A stretch of DNA of 64,000 nucleotides from Methylococcales bacterium. Lineage in GTDB: Bacteria > Pseudomonadota > Gammaproteobacteria > Methylococcales > Methylomonadaceae. The stretch lies in NCBI GenBank assembly GCA_023145835.1, contig JAGLDH010000049.1:1-64000 (forward strand), in the 5' to 3' direction. The notes beneath the pieces were generated by a model. The model was given only the letters and a program-made list of their open reading frames with translations, was not told the origin of the DNA and searched no databases. The translations under genes and the position numbers were made by a program. The stretch's first letter is position 1; each line of letters starts with the position of its first letter. Of the stretch, positions 60,001 through 64,000 are shown piece after piece.

Positions 60001-60956
60001 GCTAGTGTTGCATCCTTATCACTAAAGATAAATAGTTTCCAGCGCCTCTGTTCATTTTCGGGTAAAACAGTTATTTCTTTAAAGGTAACAATGTCTTGAG
60101 TATTTTTATAAACACCTTTTAAGGAGTGGGTTGCTTGTAAAAAAAGTTCATTTTCATCTATATCTAATGAAAAGTTATGGTTTAATAACCAACCAAAGGT
60201 TTTCTCTTTATTAGGGTGAAATAAATATTGCCCTTCTTCATTTGTTAAAACGATTTTATCTAACGTACTTTCTGTTTCTGAGGTAAGAAGAACATTTAGC
60301 AGAGAGTCTCCAAACATACTCACTATTAAAACACCGCGGGTTATGTCATCTTGATCAACAACAGGTGTGGCAATTCGAAGAATAGGGGTTAGGGGTTTAA
60401 TCACACGTCCTTTTTCTTGATTTAAATCCATTATAGAGAAGTTAACTTGCGACTTTTTAAGAAGCATCGTTTGTTTAAAATATTCTTTATTGGACTTATC
60501 TTGTAATTCCATCTCTGTTTTTATGGTCGTTATTCCAGCCCCTTTATCATAATTGACACAAATTTCTTCCATACCATTTTGGCCAATAAAGCAGACTTGT
60601 AAATAGCTTTGTTTAGATTCTAGAAGTGAAACAAAAGCATCAGAAACTCGGTTTTGCCACAAGTTTTTTTTCTTAGCTTCATTGAGTTTACTCCATTGTA
60701 AATATCGCTCCATTGTATAAAAATCAGATAAAAACTGTAAATCTTTAGGGACTTCTTGTAGCTTAATTAAAATGCTATCTGATAATCTATCTAGTTCATC
60801 ATTTTGTTTTTGTAAGGCGTTATCATAAAGACTTTGAGCTGTTGTGGTGTAACCAAAATAACCAACAACAACTAAGGGTATAGCCATAGAAATAAGTAAA
60901 ATCAAACTAAATTTAAACTTTAGCGTATATTTATTGCCGGTGAGTATTTTCTTCAT
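57009..60956 (-). CDS. Large hybrid sensor histidine kinase with phosphorelay domains
   Basis: 1315 residues, inner membrane. It has a first helix at about 16-36, a large periplasmic sensor (dCache-like, to about 325) and a second helix near 330-350. Next come a HAMP-like linker, a GAF domain (about 450-600) and a coiled coil rich in Gln/Glu. HisKA follows ([15 protein letters not shown], His near 685), then the ATPase domain ([19 protein letters not shown]). Two receivers follow ([19 protein letters not shown]), and a C-terminal HPt domain (AHKIKGASG). The BarA-like layout suggests a multistep relay ending at a separate regulator, plausibly the GGDEF/EAL protein next door. The periplasmic ligand is unknown. 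Confidence 0.92.
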   Translation of the reverse strand: MKKILTGNKYTLKFKFSLILLISMAIPLVVVGYFGYTTTAQSLYDNALQKQNDELDRLSDSILIKLQEVPKDLQFLSDFYTMERYLQWSKLNEAKKKNLWQNRVSDAFVSLLESKQSYLQVCFIGQNGMEEICVNYDKGAGITTIKTEMELQDKSNKEYFKQTMLLKKSQVNFSIMDLNQEKGRVIKPLTPILRIATPVVDQDDITRGVLIVSMFGDSLLNVLLTSETESTLDKIVLTNEEGQYLFHPNKEKTFGWLLNHNFSLDIDENELFLQATHSLKGVYKNTQDIVTFKEITVLPENEQRRWKLFIFSDKDATLAPLSRFTTIFLLSIFLVVIISWLIARQFVNNITLTLSDVSERLKQLSLGKMSEGKINYNAYDEVTEIVNSEEELQSAMRLTIAHAESIAKGALSEATLPPSLRKTGLGEALEKMTLSLRIATEEANLQNWFQKGQAELSDCIQGELTVDKIAKNSLFFICKYIEAQIGAAYILDRKGILHLCASYAFEDTSHINKRIKVGQGIVGQAALEKKMIRFTNVPEDYIQITSGLGKQKPQTIIVFPLINNNRVIAVIEVGSLGGFSEIQQNYLKAISSTIAISILTAENRTHTKALLQQTQQQTSELEAQKTELQRRNDEIANSAFDMEKQKKEIEEKNIILESTKKQIEYKAHQLEQASRYKSEFLATMSHEIRTPMNGVLGMTELLLQTGLSEQQQNYANIIYRSGESLLNILNDILDLSKIEAGKVTLESIDLNIEEILFETIDAFAPLAQQKGLEMMAHFQPTTQPLFLIGDPIRLRQILVNLIGNAVKFTEQGYIEIKITCLHEETNSVKLRIEVNDTGIGLKPDSIDDLFQPFVQADGTTTRKYGGSGLGLSIVERLVKLMKGKTGVTSEFGVGSTFWVELSLGKQEEQNLCSYDTKDLEFNSDHHILIIDDNEINRQIIIAQLEKIYIVSDAVSSGKEGLIRLKKAQQSGSPIELVLLDYMMPEMDGLEVARTMAKNEELKNIPIIILSSWYDSAEIQRAGLPNVVQVISKPVKQSVLFGLCQRIFSQTLPISPPPPKIQKINECHLSEIKILVAEDFDINQEVIVNMLEMLGAEVKCVENGRLVLEALDKKEYDIILMDCHMPVMDGFETTMAIRSRQTNDAKTPIIAVTADAMKEDQRKCLRSGMNDYIAKPFKSNDLKETILKWVNYKKTSKPEGEIEEKDNQITIINQNHFLDQEKAVGESFSTIIKEYTKAVNEAVDTIKKACLENNLQQLTNIAHKIKGASGTIGAEALYDILGSIEKQSNKNKKPDDDLIKRLENISKQTVKILSKK

Positions 60957-61011
60957 TTGATTTTTATATCTATTTTTAGAGCTATTTGTATTTGATGATT
61001 AATTTTTTTCT

Positions 61012-61935
61012 TTAATAATCTAAATTTTTAATTTTCTTAAATTTCCTTAAAATCCAACCCAAAATTTGTAAGGTATCTGCTGGCTGTTTATCACTATAAA
61101 TATTGGCCGGGGGAGTTATTTGATTATTTAGGTTTAAATACGCTTTAATAGGTTGAACTCCTGAAATGATAATACCTGTCATATTAAATACATCGTTAGA
61201 TGTAATCTCTTTCTTTTTGAGTGTAGATATATCGATAAAATCAACACCCGCTATTGCCTGTAAACGTTGGATTTCTTTAATGATTTCTATTGCTGAATTA
61301 AAGGCATCAGATGCAGTTACATTATTCTTTCTCTCGGGGGGGGTCGTACGATCATGTATATTTAACTTTGCTAGTATTGTGTTCAAATCTTCTAAAACTC
61401 GCATACTTTGTGCAAAAGCAAAAGAAGGAGTAAACGGTTTACCATTAATACTATCCATTTGAATAGAGATAGTGTTCATTAAGTGATAAACATCAGCAGG
61501 GGTTTTGTCCTTTTGGGGGGGTATTTGAGAGGCTTTTTTAGTAATACCTTGTCTATCTTTAAAAATAGCTAATTCTGCCAAAATACGCTGTGTTTGCTCA
61601 TAAACTAACCCAGGGTCTAACTCTTTTACAGGTTCTAAATCAGACACTGTTATTCTAGGTAATTGGTGGTTCTGACGTAATATATTTATTTTTATAAAAA
61701 TTTCATAGCTTTTTTGCCATACATGACGAGGCTTGAAATGAAGATTAAATTGCTGGGGTATTTTAGTTTTAGGGGCATTAAGATGAGCTCTAATAACCTC
61801 AACTTCCTGCTTTATTTTTAAAGCTTGGGTATAAACATCGGAAGGTGTGTACTCATAAAAGGCCTGACACACAGAACTAAAGGAGAGTAATAAGTGGAAA
61901 ATAATCGCAGGAACGTGATTTTTTAATTGGAGCAT
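61012..61935 (-). CDS. Secreted protein of eight ~38-residue repeats, unknown family
   Basis: About 307 residues with a signal peptide (cleavage near CQA, residue ~25). The mature part is built of eight units starting near residues 30, 69, 108, 145, 169, 207, 245 and 284. The consensus is roughly T-P-S-D-V-Y-x2-A-x2-I-x2-E-(I/L)-x2-I-x-A-x-L-N, a helical pattern. Spacing is 37-39 except one unit of 24. Linkers often contain Pro-Pro, two of which are coded by C7 and C8 runs. It lies 55 bases ahead of the hybrid kinase on the same strand, so it may be a partner of that periplasmic sensor. The frame extends to a TTG at 61947; ATG at 61935 is preferred. I do not recognise the family. Confidence 0.75.
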   Translation of the reverse strand: MLQLKNHVPAIIFHLLLSFSSVCQAFYEYTPSDVYTQALKIKQEVEVIRAHLNAPKTKIPQQFNLHFKPRHVWQKSYEIFIKINILRQNHQLPRITVSDLEPVKELDPGLVYEQTQRILAELAIFKDRQGITKKASQIPPQKDKTPADVYHLMNTISIQMDSINGKPFTPSFAFAQSMRVLEDLNTILAKLNIHDRTTPPERKNNVTASDAFNSAIEIIKEIQRLQAIAGVDFIDISTLKKKEITSNDVFNMTGIIISGVQPIKAYLNLNNQITPPANIYSDKQPADTLQILGWILRKFKKIKNLDY

Positions 61936-62053
61936 TATCTTAAGCAATATCTTATATGTATCTATTAAATATAGCTTATATTATTATTTTGGTTTTTTTA
62001 TTTGCCTAAACTATTGATTGTTATAAATAGCTTATTTAAGAAGATGTTGAGCA

Positions 62054-62061
62054 GGGGGGGG
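62054..62061. repeat. G8 tract upstream of the repeat-protein gene
   Basis: Eight consecutive G residues (poly-C on the coding strand of the repeat-protein gene), about 120 bases before that gene's start and close to the xoxF terminator. The rest of 61936-62136 shows no other feature. Confidence 0.8.
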
Positions 62062-62136
62062 AAGTGAGTTATCGGGGTGGTTGTTTGAATAAAATTAATA
62101 AATTATTCCAAAAATTGGAGGGGAATAATTTTATAT

Positions 62137-62178
62137 AAAAAAACCCCAGTTAGATAAAATAACTAACTGGGGTTTTTT
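62137..62178. terminator. Rho-independent terminator after xoxF
   Basis: ACCCCAGTTAG at 62143-62153 pairs perfectly with CTAACTGGGGT at 62163-62173. The stem is flanked by A7 and T6, so it is a strong terminator in both directions. It lies 30 bases behind the xoxF stop and separates xoxF from the signalling genes downstream. Confidence 0.92.
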
Positions 62179-62208
62179 GGGTTAAATCAATATAACAGGT
62201 AGATTGAC

Positions 62209-64000
62209 TTATTTACCAGGTAAAGCAAATACAGTAAATGTACCACCTAGTTTAGTAAAAGAGCTTAAGCTTCTGTACGCGCCAACAGCACCCAAACCTT
62301 CAGAGTTTGAATCATCTTCACCAGAATCAAGTCCTGCAGCGATACCGATACCAGCCCAGCCACCAATACCTGATAATACGCCAACATACTGCTTACCTTT
62401 GTAAGACCATGTGTTTACGTTACCGATAATGCCAGAAGGTGTTTTGAATCTATACAATTCTTTACCTGTTTCAGCATCAACCGCTTTCAAGTAACCTTCT
62501 AATGTACCATAGAATACGATATTACCAGCTGTTGCAACAGAACCAGACCATACAGAGAATTGCTCTTTGTTAGACCATTTGATTTTACCTGTTGTCGCAT
62601 CCCATGCAGTGAATTGACCTAGATTAGTTGAACCATCAGGTTTACCTGTCATTACATCTCCACCTGCAGGCATCATAGTCAATGTAGCACCAACATAGGG
62701 TTGACCCGCAGTGTATGAAACTTCAAAAGGTTCATAATCCATGCATAAGTGGTTACCAGAGATGTAGAACAAACCAGTTTTTGGAGAGAAAGAAACTGGC
62801 TGTTGGTTTTTAGACCCTAGCGCAGCAGGACATACACCCTCTGTATTCTCATCTTCACCATTTTGCTCAGTACTCATCGCAGGAACAACTTGAGGACGAC
62901 CCGTCTTCATATCAACATGTGATGCCCAGTTTACTGTTTTATCAAATTTTTCAGCAACTAATAGCTCACCTGTTACACGATCAAGCGTGTAACCAAAACC
63001 ATTACGGTCAAAATGCACAAGAACTTTACGCATTTTACCGTCGATTTTTTGGTCAACTAAAACAGTTTCGTTGATACCGTCAAAATCCCACTCATCATGT
63101 GGCGTCATTTGGTAAACCCATTTAACTTCACCTGTGTCAGCATCACGAGCCCATAAAGACATAGACCACTTGTTGTCACCAGGACGTTGAGTTGGGTTCC
63201 AAGTGGAAGGGTTACCAGAGCCGTAGTAGACAAGGTTTAATTCAGAGTCATAAGAATACCAACCCCATGTTGTTCCACCACCAATTTTCCATTGGTCGCC
63301 TTTCCAAGTGCTAGTACTTGAATCTTTTCCAACTAACTGAACTTTACCGTCTTTCCAAGAAGTTGTTTTTTTCTCGTTGATTAAAGTATCGCCATCAGGC
63401 CCCATACTGTAACCTTTCCATGCCAATTGACCTGTTTTCATGTCATAAGCAGCTAAGAAACCACGAACACCAAACTCGCCACCCGCAATACCTGTTATTA
63501 TTTTATCTTTTACAACTAAAGGTGCTTGAGTGTTGGTCATTCCTAATTTAGGGTCACCATTTTGTACGCTCCAGATACGTTGACCTGTTTTAGCATCTAA
63601 TGCAGTTAATACCGTATCAGATTGTTGAAGAAATATTTTTCCATCACCATAAGCTAAACCACGGTTAACAGTGTCACAACACATAACAGGGATTGTGACA
63701 TCTGCATCCATTGTTGGAGTGTATTCCCAAATAACTGATTGTGTTTCTTGGTTAAGTGCGTAAACAGTGTTAGGGAAAGGTGTGTGGATATAGATAACAT
63801 CACCAATAACCAATGGGCCACCTTCGTGCCCACGAAGTACACCAGTAGAAAAAGACCAGGCTGGTTGTAGGTTTTTAACGTTTTTTTCGTTAATTTGATC
63901 TAATTCACTGTAACGAGTCCCCTTGTAGTTACCAAGAGCAGTCGCCCAGTTAGCAGGGTTTTTCGTTAAGTTTTCAACAGCGCTGTTTGCAGTTGACACT
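62209..64000 (-). CDS. xoxF: Lanthanide-dependent methanol dehydrogenase XoxF (5' end outside the window)
   Basis: PQQ-containing periplasmic alcohol dehydrogenase; 597 residues are visible and the signal peptide lies beyond the right edge. The eight-bladed propeller signature is seen in repeated W/DxxTG motifs. [10 protein letters not shown] has the adjacent cysteines that form the unusual disulfide ring over PQQ. The metal site reads [12 protein letters not shown]: the second Asp (DFD) is the lanthanide-coordinating residue of XoxF, where Ca2+-type MxaF has Ala. It oxidises methanol to formaldehyde or formate and passes electrons to a cytochrome c. Codon use looks more GC-rich than its neighbours, as expected of a highly expressed gene. 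A strong terminator follows. Confidence 0.95.
   Translation of the reverse strand, partial: VSTANSAVENLTKNPANWATALGNYKGTRYSELDQINEKNVKNLQPAWSFSTGVLRGHEGGPLVIGDVIYIHTPFPNTVYALNQETQSVIWEYTPTMDADVTIPVMCCDTVNRGLAYGDGKIFLQQSDTVLTALDAKTGQRIWSVQNGDPKLGMTNTQAPLVVKDKIITGIAGGEFGVRGFLAAYDMKTGQLAWKGYSMGPDGDTLINEKKTTSWKDGKVQLVGKDSSTSTWKGDQWKIGGGTTWGWYSYDSELNLVYYGSGNPSTWNPTQRPGDNKWSMSLWARDADTGEVKWVYQMTPHDEWDFDGINETVLVDQKIDGKMRKVLVHFDRNGFGYTLDRVTGELLVAEKFDKTVNWASHVDMKTGRPQVVPAMSTEQNGEDENTEGVCPAALGSKNQQPVSFSPKTGLFYISGNHLCMDYEPFEVSYTAGQPYVGATLTMMPAGGDVMTGKPDGSTNLGQFTAWDATTGKIKWSNKEQFSVWSGSVATAGNIVFYGTLEGYLKAVDAETGKELYRFKTPSGIIGNVNTWSYKGKQYVGVLSGIGGWAGIGIAAGLDSGEDDSNSEGLGAVGAYRSLSSFTKLGGTFTVFALPGK

Noticed and set aside
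62209-64000. Calcium-type methanol dehydrogenase MxaF
   Set aside because: The metal site has the extra Asp (HDEWDFDG) of XoxF enzymes; MxaF has Ala there.

Overview
The window looks like a chromosomal segment of a low-GC gammaproteobacterial methanotroph (order Methylococcales). The main signs are a lanthanide-type methanol dehydrogenase gene (xoxF, cut by the right edge) with a xoxJ-type partner, an oxidosqualene cyclase plus squalene monooxygenase pair (bacterial sterol synthesis, known in Methylococcales), a bacteriohemerythrin, a complete Na+-translocating NADH:quinone reductase operon and a glycogen synthesis locus. I cannot name the genus from the sequence alone. No rRNA, tRNA, CRISPR array or complete insertion sequence was seen.

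Layout. 1-4.3 kb: a nitrate/nitrite transporter of the NarK family on the minus strand, divergent from an HPP-CBS membrane protein, a hemerythrin and a DUF1097 membrane protein. 4.4-5.7 kb: ispG. 6.5-9.4 kb: a vitamin B12 module with a sigma70-like promoter, cobalamin riboswitch, btuB and btuM, with a C12 tract just upstream of the promoter. 9.4-16 kb: what looks like a worn-down aryl-polyene locus. It has a wrecked AMP-ligase pseudogene, an L,D-transpeptidase, a MITE-like element, a halogenase-like FAD enzyme and an intact ketosynthase/dehydratase/ketoreductase/ketosynthase block. 16-25.3 kb: a diheme peroxidase, then nqrABCDEF, apbE, nqrM and a CBS protein. 25.4-28 kb: sbcB and glucokinase. 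28.1-34.6 kb: an Hsp70-like protein, oxidosqualene cyclase and squalene monooxygenase. 34.7-38 kb: a lipid A phosphoethanolamine transferase and ppnN. 38.2-46.7 kb: cydDC, rbgA, a DUF1289 protein, then miaB-ybeZ-ybeY-corC. 46.8-53.5 kb: glycogen metabolism (glgA, glgB, glgC, malQ). 53.6-64 kb: a minus-strand block with xoxF at the right edge, a secreted repeat protein, a large hybrid histidine kinase, a GGDEF/EAL response regulator and xoxJ.

How the genes work together. The right end supplies methanol oxidation in the periplasm, with signalling genes lying between xoxF and xoxJ. NQR pumps Na+ using NADH, and its maturation genes (apbE, nqrM) are in the same cluster. Glucokinase and the glg/malQ genes store and recycle carbon. 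ispG provides isoprenoid precursors, and the cyclase/epoxidase pair turns squalene into a sterol. Three short non-autonomous elements with terminal inverted repeats sit directly behind stop codons.

The points most worth a second look are these: (i) the cyclase carries the Tyr/His/Ile set of cycloartenol synthases instead of the lanosterol set; (ii) an unrecognised secreted protein with eight ~38-residue repeats, two of whose linkers are coded by poly-C tracts, lies in the xoxF-xoxJ signalling block; (iii) the riboswitch-controlled btuB-btuM pair includes the cysteine of the BtuM family; (iv) two related MITEs have TTAA target duplications that form the stop codons of the genes they follow.
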